Source: Mycolicibacter arupensis (GTDB lineage: Bacteria; Actinomycetota; Actinomycetes; Mycobacteriales; Mycobacteriaceae). Taken from it: a stretch of 40,709 nt of DNA. The stretch spans positions 1 through 40,709 of the forward strand of contig NZ_MVHH01000036.1 of NCBI RefSeq assembly GCF_002086515.1, written 5' to 3'. This document shows positions 33,215 through 40,689 of the stretch, in pieces. The notes beneath the pieces were generated by a model. That model did not search any database and was not told the origin of the DNA. It worked only from the letters and a program-made list of their open reading frames with translations. How positions within the stretch are numbered: position 1 is the stretch's first letter; each line of letters begins with the position of its first letter. The position numbers and the translations under genes are program-made.

Positions 33215-34556
33215 TACTAAGGTTTTGGTACCGGCGCAGCGCCTCGGCACGCTCGTGCCCGTGGTCCACCATGGGTGGGGGGTATCCCTCCGGCGGTGCG
33301 GATCGTCGCAGGTGCGCGTCGGGAAGGTCGGCAAGTTCGGGAACCCAGCGGCGCACGTAGGCGCCGTCGGGGTCGAATTTGCTGCCCTGCAACGTCGGGT
33401 TGAAGACCCGGAAATAGGGCGCCGCATCGGTGCCGCAGCCCGCGCACCACTGCCAGCCGTGTTGGTTGTTGGCCACGTCGCCGTCGATCAGTTGATCCAT
33501 GAACCAGCGGGCGCCCCACTGCCAGGGCAGATGCAGGTCTTTGACCAGGAACGATGCCACGATCATGCGAACCCGGTTGTGCATGAAGCCCGTTTCGCGC
33601 AGTTCCCGCATGCTCGCGTCCACGATCGGAAAACCTGTCTGCCCGGCCTTCCAGCGCTCGAAGCGACGGCGCGCCTGCGCATCGGTGTCGGTCTCGATGG
33701 CGTCGAAGTCCCGGTTCCAGTTGTGCCAGGCACTGCGGGGCCAGAAGTGCAGCACGGAGGCGTAGAAATCCCGAAAGGCCAGCTGCCGCAGATACGCCGC
33801 GGCACCCGGCTTCTTCAGGTCCAGGTCGGCAGCCATGGTGCGCGGATGGATGTTGCCGAATTTCAGGTAGATCGACATGCCGCTGCCACCCACGCGGTCG
33901 GGCCGGTCGCGATCCTGCTCGTAGTGCTGCAGCCCGCTGCTGACGAACGCCTGCCAGTGCTCGAGCGCCGCCGCTTCCCCGGCGGGAAAGTCCAGCCGGC
34001 CGCCGAAATCGGGGATCTCCACCGGTTGAGCGGACTCGCCGGGCAGGTCGAGCGGGTCGATCAGGTGGGCTGAGTCAGGTCGTGAGGTCGCCGGTCGGCG
34101 CCAGCCGTGCTCACGCCACCGGCGAAAGAACGGGGTGAAGACCCGGTAGGGAGTCCCGTCGTCTTTGACGACTCGTCCGGGGGAGGCCAGGTAGGGCGAG
34201 CCGGTGGTCACCAGTGGTATGCCGCCGAGTGCGGCGCGCACCCGCGCGTCGCGCCGGCGTCCGTAGGGTGCGAATTCCTCGGACACATGCACCGCCGACG
34301 CACCGATCTCGGCCGCGATCTGCGGGATCCGTTCCTGCGGGCGCCCGCGGGTGATCAGCAGCCGACCGTCGAGGTCATCGCGCAGGTGCCGCAAAGACTG
34401 GCCGAGGTACTGCAGTCGACGGTGCCCCGCCGAGTTCTCCAGCTGCGGATCCAGCACGAAGCAGGCCAACACCTCAGGGTCGTCGGCGAGCGCGGCCGAC
34501 AGTGAGGGCAAGTCGTCGACGCGCAGATCTCGGCGGTACCACAGCAGGACCGGCAC
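33207..34556 (-). CDS. phr: Deoxyribodipyrimidine photolyase (class I CPD type)
   Basis: A 449-residue photolyase that uses FAD and blue light to split pyrimidine dimers. The N-terminal antenna domain starts VPVLLWYRRDLRVDD. The FAD domain contains GQTGFPIVDASMRELRETG, MHNRVRMIVASFLVKDLHL, and the binding signature HGWQWCAGCGTDAAPYFRVF with the expected electron-transfer tryptophans. M. tuberculosis lacks this gene, while environmental pigmented mycobacteria have it, so the host probably meets sunlight. The GTG start shares its first G with the TAG stop of marR (TAGTG), giving tight coupling. Confidence 0.95.
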   Translation of the reverse strand: MPVLLWYRRDLRVDDLPSLSAALADDPEVLACFVLDPQLENSAGHRRLQYLGQSLRHLRDDLDGRLLITRGRPQERIPQIAAEIGASAVHVSEEFAPYGRRRDARVRAALGGIPLVTTGSPYLASPGRVVKDDGTPYRVFTPFFRRWREHGWRRPATSRPDSAHLIDPLDLPGESAQPVEIPDFGGRLDFPAGEAAALEHWQAFVSSGLQHYEQDRDRPDRVGGSGMSIYLKFGNIHPRTMAADLDLKKPGAAAYLRQLAFRDFYASVLHFWPRSAWHNWNRDFDAIETDTDAQARRRFERWKAGQTGFPIVDASMRELRETGFMHNRVRMIVASFLVKDLHLPWQWGARWFMDQLIDGDVANNQHGWQWCAGCGTDAAPYFRVFNPTLQGSKFDPDGAYVRRWVPELADLPDAHLRRSAPPEGYPPPMVDHGHERAEALRRYQNLSNS

Positions 34557-35041
34557 TACTTCCCCAGCTCGGAGTCGAACTGTCGCATGGCGGAGATGAC
34601 GGCAGCCAAGACTCGGTGCGTGGTCTGCAGATCGGCGTCGGAGAACTCCATCAGCGCGCGCTGCGTGTGACCTTGCAGCGGGGTGAAAAACGCTCTCGCG
34701 GTGTTCAAGCCGAGTTCGGAGTAGCGCAATGCGACCTTGCGTCGATCCGAGGCGTGCGCTTCGCGCCGCACGTGGCCGGACTGGATGAGACGGTCGACCA
34801 GGTACGTGATGGCCGCACCCGACAGTCCCATGCGTTGGCGCAGCTCGCTGGGACCGATTGGGGTTCCGGCAGTCTCAGCGACCATGATGTGCAGCAGGGC
34901 GCGGAAGTCGGCCTGTCGAACGTGATGGGAACCGGCGAACCGCTGACCGATCTGTTCGGATTCGGCGGCGAGCTCCCGCATGTCAGCTGCGAGCAGCGAC
35001 TCCAGCGCTTCTCGCGCAGCAGCGTCCTCATCCGGTTTCAT
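34556..35041 (-). CDS. MarR family transcriptional regulator
   Basis: A 161-residue winged-helix MarR protein. The DNA-binding part is PSELRQRMGLSGAAITYLVD, then LIQSGHVRREAHASDRRKVA as the wing with the conserved DRR. Flanking helices form the dimer interface. It has no cysteine for redox sensing, so a small ligand (perhaps a porphyrin or flavin) is more likely. It is coupled to the photolyase. There is no ribosome site; TATCGT ten bases before the ATG could be a -10, giving a near-leaderless message. An inverted repeat with TTTCA/TGAAA arms straddles its start codon, and the same TTCA/TGAA half-sites occur in the boxes before the SOUL gene. Confidence 0.92.
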   Translation of the reverse strand: MKPDEDAAAREALESLLAADMRELAAESEQIGQRFAGSHHVRQADFRALLHIMVAETAGTPIGPSELRQRMGLSGAAITYLVDRLIQSGHVRREAHASDRRKVALRYSELGLNTARAFFTPLQGHTQRALMEFSDADLQTTHRVLAAVISAMRQFDSELGK

Positions 35042-35053
35042 GACGGTTGAAAC
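35035..35053. promoter_or_regulatory. Inverted repeat over the marR start, possible autoregulatory site
   Basis: GTTTCA, seven bases, TGAAAC: perfect six-base arms. It contains the marR start codon and lies just after the possible -10, so the regulator could block its own transcription. Confidence 0.5.
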
Positions 35054-35066
35054 GATATCGCTGCGA

Positions 35067-36743
35067 TCAGCCCGGCGACAGCGGAAGCCGCAGCGCGCCC
35101 GGGGCGCTCTCGGGCACGGCCGGGTGCAGCGGCCGGACCGGTGCGATGCGCCGGTAGGGCTCCCCCAACGGCGGGCGGGAGTCCGGCTCTCCGTTGTTGG
35201 GCCACAACGCCATCGCCCGTTCCGCCTGGGCGGTGATGGTGAACGAGGGGTTCACGCCCAGATTGGCGGTGATCGCCGATCCGTCGACGACGTGCAGGCC
35301 GGGGTGCCCGTAGGCCCGCTGATAGGGATCGATGACGCCGGACTGCGCCGAGTCACCGATCGGGCAGCCGCCGATGAAGTGCGCCGTCAGGGGGATGTTG
35401 AGCGCATCGAGATAAGTACCTCCGGCGATGCCGCCAACCTTGTCGGCCATCCGGCGGGCAACATCGTGAGCGGTCGGGATCCAATCCGGATTGGGTTCGC
35501 CCACACCCTGCTTGGCGGTCATTCGGGTGCCGAACAGACCCCTTTTGCGGTAGGTGGTCAGCGAATTGTCCAGGGACTGCATCACCAGCACGATGATCGA
35601 GTGCGCCGAGGCGTTGCGCGGGAACATGCTGCGCAGCATCATCGCCGGGTGACGTGCGATGGTCAGCATGAGCCGCGCGAATCGCCACGGTCCGCCGTCG
35701 ATCAGATGGGTGCCCATCATCGACAGCAGGTTCGAGCCCTTGCCGTAGCGGCATACCTCAATATGGGTGTTGGCCTCGGGATGGATCGAGGAGGTGATTG
35801 CCACGCCCTGGGCGAAGTCATCGCGATCGGGCGCGAACACCACGGGCACCTCCTCGGAGTTCGTGCGAGTGAGCTCGCCCAGCCGGTCCGAGAGGTGCGG
35901 CAGTGAGCCAGTGTCGCGCAGCTTGTGCAGTAGCCGCTGGGTGCCCAGCGACGCGGCGGCGAACACCACCTGTCCGGCGGTGAAGTCCTGCCTGCGCTTG
36001 CGCACCCAGCGGCCGGTGCGCACCGTGCTGACGACATAGCCGTCGCCGTTCGGGCGCACGTCGGTGACCATGGTCATCGGATGGATCTGCGCACCGGCGC
36101 GTTCGGCCAGGTACAGGTAGTTGGTCTCGGTGGTGTTCTTGGCCCCATGCGGGCAGCCGGTAAAACACTGCGCGCAACCGATGCACCCGGTGCGGCGCGG
36201 CCCTGCCCCACCGAAGAACGGATCGGCGACGGTCTTTCCAGGCTCGTCGCCGAAGAAGACCCCCACGTTGGTGGGGTGGTAGGTGTCCTCGACCCCGAGA
36301 TCGCGGGCCACCGCACGCAAGACCTCGTCGGCCGGGGTGGTGTGCGGAGTGGGGGTCACCCCGAGCATCCTTCGGGCCTGGTCGTAGTACGGCGCGAGCT
36401 CATCTCTCCAGTCGGTGATGTGTGCCCACTGCGGGTCATCGAAGAACCGGTCCAGCGGCTCGTAGAGGGTGTTGCCGTAGATCAGCGAGCCGCCGCCGAC
36501 TCCGACGGCGCTGGCGATGAACGTCTTGCCCAAGACAGTCAGCCGCTGCGGGCCGAAGCACCCGAGTTTGGGGGCCCACATGGCCTTACGGACGTGCCAG
36601 TTGTTGGGCGGGAAATCGGTGGGTTGCCACCGGCGCCCCATGTCCATGACGCCGACCCGGTATCCCTTCTCGGTCAGGCGCAGGGCGGACACGCTGCCCC
36701 CGAAACCGGAGCCGATCACCACGACGTCGTAGTCCTGTGTCAT
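35067..36743 (-). CDS. GMC oxidoreductase, ChoD-like
   Basis: A 558-residue GMC flavoprotein resembling M. tuberculosis ChoD (Rv3409c): VVIGSGFGGSVSALRLTEKG at the FAD site, GVGGGSLIYGNTLY, and the C-terminal GLHVVDGSAITANLGVNPSF. Members oxidise sterols or other alcohols. Residues 187-197 read CIGCAQCFTGC followed by Pro, the spacing CxxCxxCxxxCP of a [4Fe-4S] ferredoxin; ChoD shares the four cysteines. A cluster-mediated electron transfer away from FAD, instead of oxygen reduction, is therefore possible. ATG at 36743 has GAGGA upstream. It lies 25 bases before marR on the same strand and 60 bases after a membrane protein gene, so it may link the two gene groups. Confidence 0.92.
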   Translation of the reverse strand: MTQDYDVVVIGSGFGGSVSALRLTEKGYRVGVMDMGRRWQPTDFPPNNWHVRKAMWAPKLGCFGPQRLTVLGKTFIASAVGVGGGSLIYGNTLYEPLDRFFDDPQWAHITDWRDELAPYYDQARRMLGVTPTPHTTPADEVLRAVARDLGVEDTYHPTNVGVFFGDEPGKTVADPFFGGAGPRRTGCIGCAQCFTGCPHGAKNTTETNYLYLAERAGAQIHPMTMVTDVRPNGDGYVVSTVRTGRWVRKRRQDFTAGQVVFAAASLGTQRLLHKLRDTGSLPHLSDRLGELTRTNSEEVPVVFAPDRDDFAQGVAITSSIHPEANTHIEVCRYGKGSNLLSMMGTHLIDGGPWRFARLMLTIARHPAMMLRSMFPRNASAHSIIVLVMQSLDNSLTTYRKRGLFGTRMTAKQGVGEPNPDWIPTAHDVARRMADKVGGIAGGTYLDALNIPLTAHFIGGCPIGDSAQSGVIDPYQRAYGHPGLHVVDGSAITANLGVNPSFTITAQAERAMALWPNNGEPDSRPPLGEPYRRIAPVRPLHPAVPESAPGALRLPLSPG

Positions 36744-36803
36744 GTGAGTCCTCGGTGCCGTCGCCCGGAGCGGGGTGCGGTGGTGCACCACGTCACCGGA
36801 AAT

Positions 36804-37217
36804 CTAACCTCCTGCGGGCCCGCGCGCTGGCACAAGCAGCACAAGCGATACCAGCAGCAGCAGGCTCAGCCCCACCGCGTTGAGGGCTGCGTCGCGCGGT
36901 CCGTACATGTGCAGCATGCCGAGGTGGTAGATCAGGTGCGACAGGTTGAAGATCGACCAGCTGACCCCGGTGATGACGACGACGGCACGGTTGCGCAGGT
37001 GGTACACGGCCAGCGCGCTGAGTACGCCCAGCGCCGAGAACATGCCGCCCACGTCCTTGACGAGGTGCTCGTTGTAGGGACCCAGTACCGGCAGCCAGGT
37101 CATGCCCATGCCGGGGAATGTGGTGTACCAGTGCAGCGGGGCGAAATACGCCCACAGCCCAAGGCTGAGCCCGAAGAGGGTCAACACGATCAGGCAGAGG
37201 CGGTGGACTGACGACAT
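36804..37217 (-). CDS. Four-helix membrane protein of unknown function
   Basis: A 137-residue protein with four hydrophobic helices: LCLIVLTLFGLSLGLWAYF near the N-terminus, GGMFSALGVLSALAVYHL, then VVVITGVSWSIFNLSHLIYH, and LSLLLLVSLVLLVPA at the end. Several histidines (NLSHLIYHLGMLHMYG) sit in or near the third helix and could bind haem or metal, though this is speculation. I do not recognise the family. The start may be ATG 37217 or GTG 37226, which overlaps the stop of the NmrA-like gene. It is clearly part of that operon. Confidence 0.75.
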   Translation of the reverse strand: MSSVHRLCLIVLTLFGLSLGLWAYFAPLHWYTTFPGMGMTWLPVLGPYNEHLVKDVGGMFSALGVLSALAVYHLRNRAVVVITGVSWSIFNLSHLIYHLGMLHMYGPRDAALNAVGLSLLLLVSLVLLVPARGPAGG

Positions 37218-37222
37218 GCCGC

Positions 37223-37975
37223 TCACCGAACGGCCGGAACGTGTGCGTCCAGCCACTCGGCGAATGTCTGCTGGCCGCGCGGCCCCGGGTGCGTGGGCAG
37301 CAGCGCACCGCCGGCCATGCCCTTGCCCACCGCACCGGGCAGCCGTAGCGGGATCACCGGCCGGCGCTGCTTGAGGCGGCGCAGCAACCGCCGAGCCATG
37401 TCGACCATCGACTCCACCTGGGGGCCCGCGAGTTCTGGCGCCATCTGCTGGGGCTCGCCCACGGCAAGGGTGCACAGATGGGCGGCGACCTCACTGACGG
37501 CGATCGGTTGTGAGCGCATGGTCGGGATCACCGCGATCGGGCCGGGCACCTGCCCCAGGATCTGGTCGGCGAACTCGTGAAACTGGGTGGCACGCAGGAT
37601 CGTCCACGGTACGGTGCCGGCCCGGATCAACTCCTCCTGGTGCTGCTTTCCCTGGTAGTAGCCGGAGGGCACGCGGTCGCTCCCGACGACCGACAAGGCG
37701 ACGTGGTGGCGGACGCCGTTGCGCTGCGCGGCGGCCAGCAGATTCGCCGTCGCAGTACCGAAGGACGCCCGGGCCTTCTTGGCGTTCATGGTGGCGAAAT
37801 CGGCGACATCGATGATGGTCTCGACACCCTCAAGCGCGGCGTCCAGACCGACGTTCTCCAACAGGTCCACTCCGTGTGCGCGGGCCAAAATCACTGGATC
37901 GTGCCCGTGACCGCGGAGACACTCGACAACGTTGCGTCCAGTTTTGCCCGTTCCACCGGCGACCGCGATTCTCAT
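37223..37975 (-). CDS. NAD(P)H-binding NmrA-like protein
   Basis: A 250-residue atypical SDR: MRIAVAGGTGKTGRNVVECL carries the GxxGxxG dinucleotide motif, and the middle has HHVALSVVGSDRVPSGYYQG, with YYxxK in place of the classical YxxxK. The family includes NmrA-type redox sensors and quinone or nucleotide-sugar reductases. The C-terminal third (RQRTFAEWL region; GPRGQQTFAEWLDAH) is typical of mycobacterial members. GAGGGTG precedes the ATG. It begins 27 bases after the quinone oxidoreductase stop, in the same leftward operon. Substrate unknown. Confidence 0.87.
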   Translation of the reverse strand: MRIAVAGGTGKTGRNVVECLRGHGHDPVILARAHGVDLLENVGLDAALEGVETIIDVADFATMNAKKARASFGTATANLLAAAQRNGVRHHVALSVVGSDRVPSGYYQGKQHQEELIRAGTVPWTILRATQFHEFADQILGQVPGPIAVIPTMRSQPIAVSEVAAHLCTLAVGEPQQMAPELAGPQVESMVDMARRLLRRLKQRRPVIPLRLPGAVGKGMAGGALLPTHPGPRGQQTFAEWLDAHVPAVR

Positions 37976-38002
37976 GAGTGCACCCTCGCATTTTCCGAGA
38001 CC

Positions 38003-39040
38003 TCAGTCGACCAGGACCACCATTTTTCCCTCGGCTTCGCCCGATTCCATGACCCGATGCGCCTCGCGGATCTGATCGAAGGCGAAGACGCGAGCCGGCG
38101 TCGCCTCGAGCCGGCCCTGGCGAACCTTGTCGGCGATCTCCTGCAGCGGGACATCGGCCAGCGCAAAGCCGGGAGTGCCGAACACGAAGCTGCCGAAGAA
38201 GCTGAGGTTGACTCCGCTGGCCATCTGCAGCAGGGGGTTGAAATCGGTGAGGGGATCGAGCCCGCCGAGCCAGCCGGCCAAGCACGCCGTTCCGCCCCGG
38301 CGCAGCATGTTCAGGGAGTCGAGGATGGTGCTGTTGCCGACGAGATCGAGCACGGCGTCGATGCGCTTGGCCTCGGCGATGCGGCTGCCCAGGTCGGGCA
38401 CTTCACGCTCGGCGCGCGCGGCCCCGAGCGACTCCAGCAGCCCGAACCGTTCCCGGCTGCGGGTGGTCGCGATCACCCGGGCGCCGGCTTCCACGGCCAG
38501 CTTCACCGCGGCTTGGCCGAAAGATGAGGTGGCGCCTCGGATCACGATCGTCTGCCCGGCAGTCAGGTTCAGGTTGCGAAACAAGCAGGTCCATGCGGTG
38601 GCGTAGGTCTCGGGCAGCGCGGCCAGGCGATCCCACGACAGGTCGCTCTCGATCAGGGCGACGTTGCCGACGCGCACCCGAGTGAACTGCGCGTAGCTGC
38701 CGTTGATGGTGCGGCCGAGCCCACCCATCAACGCGGCGACCTTGGCGCCCACCGGGAATTCACCACCGGGGCAGGAGTCGACGATCCCGATGCATTCGAT
38801 ACCGCTGATCTCGGCGGCCTCGGCCCACTCGCCGCGTCGCATGTGCATCTCGGCGTGGTTAATGCCGAATCCTTTGACCCGGATCACCACCTCCCCGTGC
38901 CGGGGCAGTGGTTTGGGGACGTCGGCGTAGGTCAGGGCGTCCAGTCCGCCGAAGCCGTCCAGAATGATCGCCTGCATGGTGGGACCACCCGGGGCTTCGC
39001 GCACCACCGCCGGTCCTGCGGGTTGCTCTGGCGTAGCCAT
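38003..39040 (-). CDS. Zinc-independent quinone oxidoreductase-like dehydrogenase (MDR family)
   Basis: A 345-residue medium-chain dehydrogenase/reductase. The N-terminal GroES-like domain (ALTYADVPKPLPRHGEVVIR, then GINHAEMHMRRGEW) lacks the catalytic zinc cysteines. The Rossmann domain starts at TIVIRGATSSFGQAAVKLAV. Such enzymes reduce quinones or alpha,beta-unsaturated carbonyls with NADPH. The ATG at 39040 has AGGAG upstream; an internal ATG (MQAIIL) 21 codons later would be the minimal family start. It follows the hydrolase after 55 bases on the same strand and precedes the NmrA-like gene. Confidence 0.9.
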   Translation of the reverse strand: MATPEQPAGPAVVREAPGGPTMQAIILDGFGGLDALTYADVPKPLPRHGEVVIRVKGFGINHAEMHMRRGEWAEAAEISGIECIGIVDSCPGGEFPVGAKVAALMGGLGRTINGSYAQFTRVRVGNVALIESDLSWDRLAALPETYATAWTCLFRNLNLTAGQTIVIRGATSSFGQAAVKLAVEAGARVIATTRSRERFGLLESLGAARAEREVPDLGSRIAEAKRIDAVLDLVGNSTILDSLNMLRRGGTACLAGWLGGLDPLTDFNPLLQMASGVNLSFFGSFVFGTPGFALADVPLQEIADKVRQGRLEATPARVFAFDQIREAHRVMESGEAEGKMVVLVD

Positions 39041-39095
39041 GTTGCTCTTCTCCTCACATGTCGTTGATGTTCAGGCTGATTCGTCATCGGAAACG

Positions 39096-39965
39096 TCAGT
39101 GAATGACGCGCCCCAGGAAGGCGTTGATCAAGGCGGCTACCTCCTCGACGGCGGTCTCCAAAAGGAAGTGGCCCCCGTCAAGCAGGTGGATCTCGGCGTC
39201 GCGTGCGTCCCGGCCGAAGGCCACGGCGCCCTCCGGCCCGAAGATCGGGTCCCCACTCCCCCAGACGGCGAGCACCGGGACACCGCTGGTGCGCAGGTAG
39301 TCGTGCAGCGCGGGATACATCGGCGCGTTGGTGGCGTAGTCCCGGAACAACGCGAGCTGGATCTGGTCGTTGCCCGGCCGGGCCAGCAGCGCACCGTCGA
39401 GCGTCCAGGTGTCGGGGCTGACCAGCGACTCGTCCGGCGCGCCGGTCAGGTACTGCCATCTGATCGACTCGATGCCCAGCGCCGTGCGGATCGCCGCCTC
39501 CGTGCCCGCGGACTGCTCGCGCTGGTAGTCCCAGATAGTGTTCCAGAAGTCCTCGACGAAGCCCTCGTCGTAGCCGTTGCCGCTTTGGGTCACGATCGCG
39601 CTGATGGACTCGGGCCGGCCCAGCGCAAGCCGCCAGCCGATGGGCGCGCCGTAGTCCTGCACGTAGATCGCGTAGCGGGTCAGGCCGAGTTGATCGAGCA
39701 GTCCCTGCGTCAGCTGCGCCAGATTGTCGAAGGTGTAGTCGAACTCGGCGACCGTCGGCATCTCGGAGTATCCGAAGCCGAGGTGGTCGGGGGCGATCAC
39801 GCGATAGTCGCCGGCCAGCCGGGTGATCAGATCGCGAAACATGTACGAGCTGGTGGGGAAGCCGTGCAGCAGCACGATCGCGGGCGCGTCGCTGCGCCCG
39901 GCCTCCCGGTAGAACAGCCGTCGCCCGTCGACGGTGGCGTAGCGGTATCGCACAACAGGAACCAT
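39096..39965 (-). CDS. Alpha/beta hydrolase, haloalkane dehalogenase/epoxide hydrolase-like
   Basis: A 289-residue alpha/beta hydrolase. HGFPTSS (34-40) gives the oxyanion hole. The nucleophile elbow VQDYGAPIG has Asp104 as nucleophile, as in epoxide hydrolases and haloalkane dehalogenases and unlike serine esterases. WGSGDPIFG likely carries the acid, and LLDGGHFLLE the catalytic histidine. The usual halide-binding tryptophan after the nucleophile (DW) is Tyr here, so epoxide or other ester-type hydrolysis is more likely than dehalogenation. AAGGGG precedes the ATG. It heads the leftward oxidoreductase operon and is divergent from a CGNR regulator. Confidence 0.9.
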   Translation of the reverse strand: MVPVVRYRYATVDGRRLFYREAGRSDAPAIVLLHGFPTSSYMFRDLITRLAGDYRVIAPDHLGFGYSEMPTVAEFDYTFDNLAQLTQGLLDQLGLTRYAIYVQDYGAPIGWRLALGRPESISAIVTQSGNGYDEGFVEDFWNTIWDYQREQSAGTEAAIRTALGIESIRWQYLTGAPDESLVSPDTWTLDGALLARPGNDQIQLALFRDYATNAPMYPALHDYLRTSGVPVLAVWGSGDPIFGPEGAVAFGRDARDAEIHLLDGGHFLLETAVEEVAALINAFLGRVIH

Positions 39966-39980
39966 GACTAACCCCTTAAT

Positions 39981-39993
39981 CTATTTTTGATAG
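39981..39993. promoter_or_regulatory. Inverted repeat in the hydrolase/CGNR divergent promoter
   Basis: CTAT, five bases, ATAG. It lies between a possible -35 (TTGAC) and -10 (TAGATT) of the hydrolase gene on the minus strand, and just upstream of a plausible promoter for the CGNR gene (TTAGGA, 17 bases, TAACCT). A site for the CGNR protein is a guess. Confidence 0.35.
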
Positions 39994-40045
39994 TTAGGAG
40001 TCAAACACTCGTGGTGTAACCTGTCAATGGCATTTTGGAGGTTAT

Positions 40046-40570
40046 ATGGAGATCGTTGCGGCCGGGCCCGCCGATGAGGCCCTGCTCTTGGACCTGCTCA
40101 ACAGCACCCCGGTGATCGAGGGGGTTCCCCATGACGAGCTCGACGAACCGGCCACGGCGCGGGCGTGGCTGGCGGCGCACGACGTGGCGCTGACCGAAGA
40201 GGCGCTCCACGAACTCATCGAGGTCCGCGACGCTCTGCAGTCCGTGGTGCGCGGCGATCTGGCCCCGCAGGAGTTGCAGCCGTTCCTCAAGGGCGTGGGA
40301 CTGTCCCCCGCGATCTCCGATGACGGGATCGCCTGGACGCTGTCCGCACATCAGGGCTGTGCAGCCGTGGCGCGCGTGATTCTGGCCTGGGATGCGTTAC
40401 GGATCACCAGCCCCGGGCGGCTTCGGCCCTGCGCCAACACCGACTGCAGGCTCTTCCTGATCGACCGCAGCAAGCCCAACACCGCGCGCTGGTGCTCGAT
40501 GGCCATCTGCGGCAACCGCATGAAAGCGCGCCGGCACTACCAGCGCAGCAAAACCCCCAACGGCCAGTAA
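40046..40570 (+). CDS. CGNR zinc-finger transcriptional regulator
   Basis: A 174-residue regulator of the ABATE/CGNR family. The N-terminal stress-sensor part covers about 1-120. The C-terminal zinc finger has Cys129, Cys134, Cys150 and Cys155, ending in the namesake CGNRMKARRHYQR. The ATG has GGAGG at good spacing. It stands divergent from the hydrolase gene with 80 bases between, so it probably controls that operon and itself. The effector is unknown. Confidence 0.93.
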   Translation: MEIVAAGPADEALLLDLLNSTPVIEGVPHDELDEPATARAWLAAHDVALTEEALHELIEVRDALQSVVRGDLAPQELQPFLKGVGLSPAISDDGIAWTLSAHQGCAAVARVILAWDALRITSPGRLRPCANTDCRLFLIDRSKPNTARWCSMAICGNRMKARRHYQRSKTPNGQ

Positions 40571-40689
40571 GACCCCTCCGGCCACCAGCCCAGCTGCCAT
40601 AGCCGGCGCATCGCCGACTAACATGAGACGGCCCCGCGGGTTCTCCCGCCCCCGGGGACCTGACGAAAATTGGTTGAGGCCTGGTCTCT
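40571..40689. other. Non-coding tail with GC-rich hairpin
   Basis: After the CGNR stop comes a hairpin GCGGG, TTCT, CCCGC (40636-40649), enclosed by CCCC (40632-40635) and GGGG (40654-40657) that can extend the stem around a CCCC bulge. There is no T-run. It may be a terminator or the first part of a structured 5' leader for a gene beyond the window. Confidence 0.35.
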
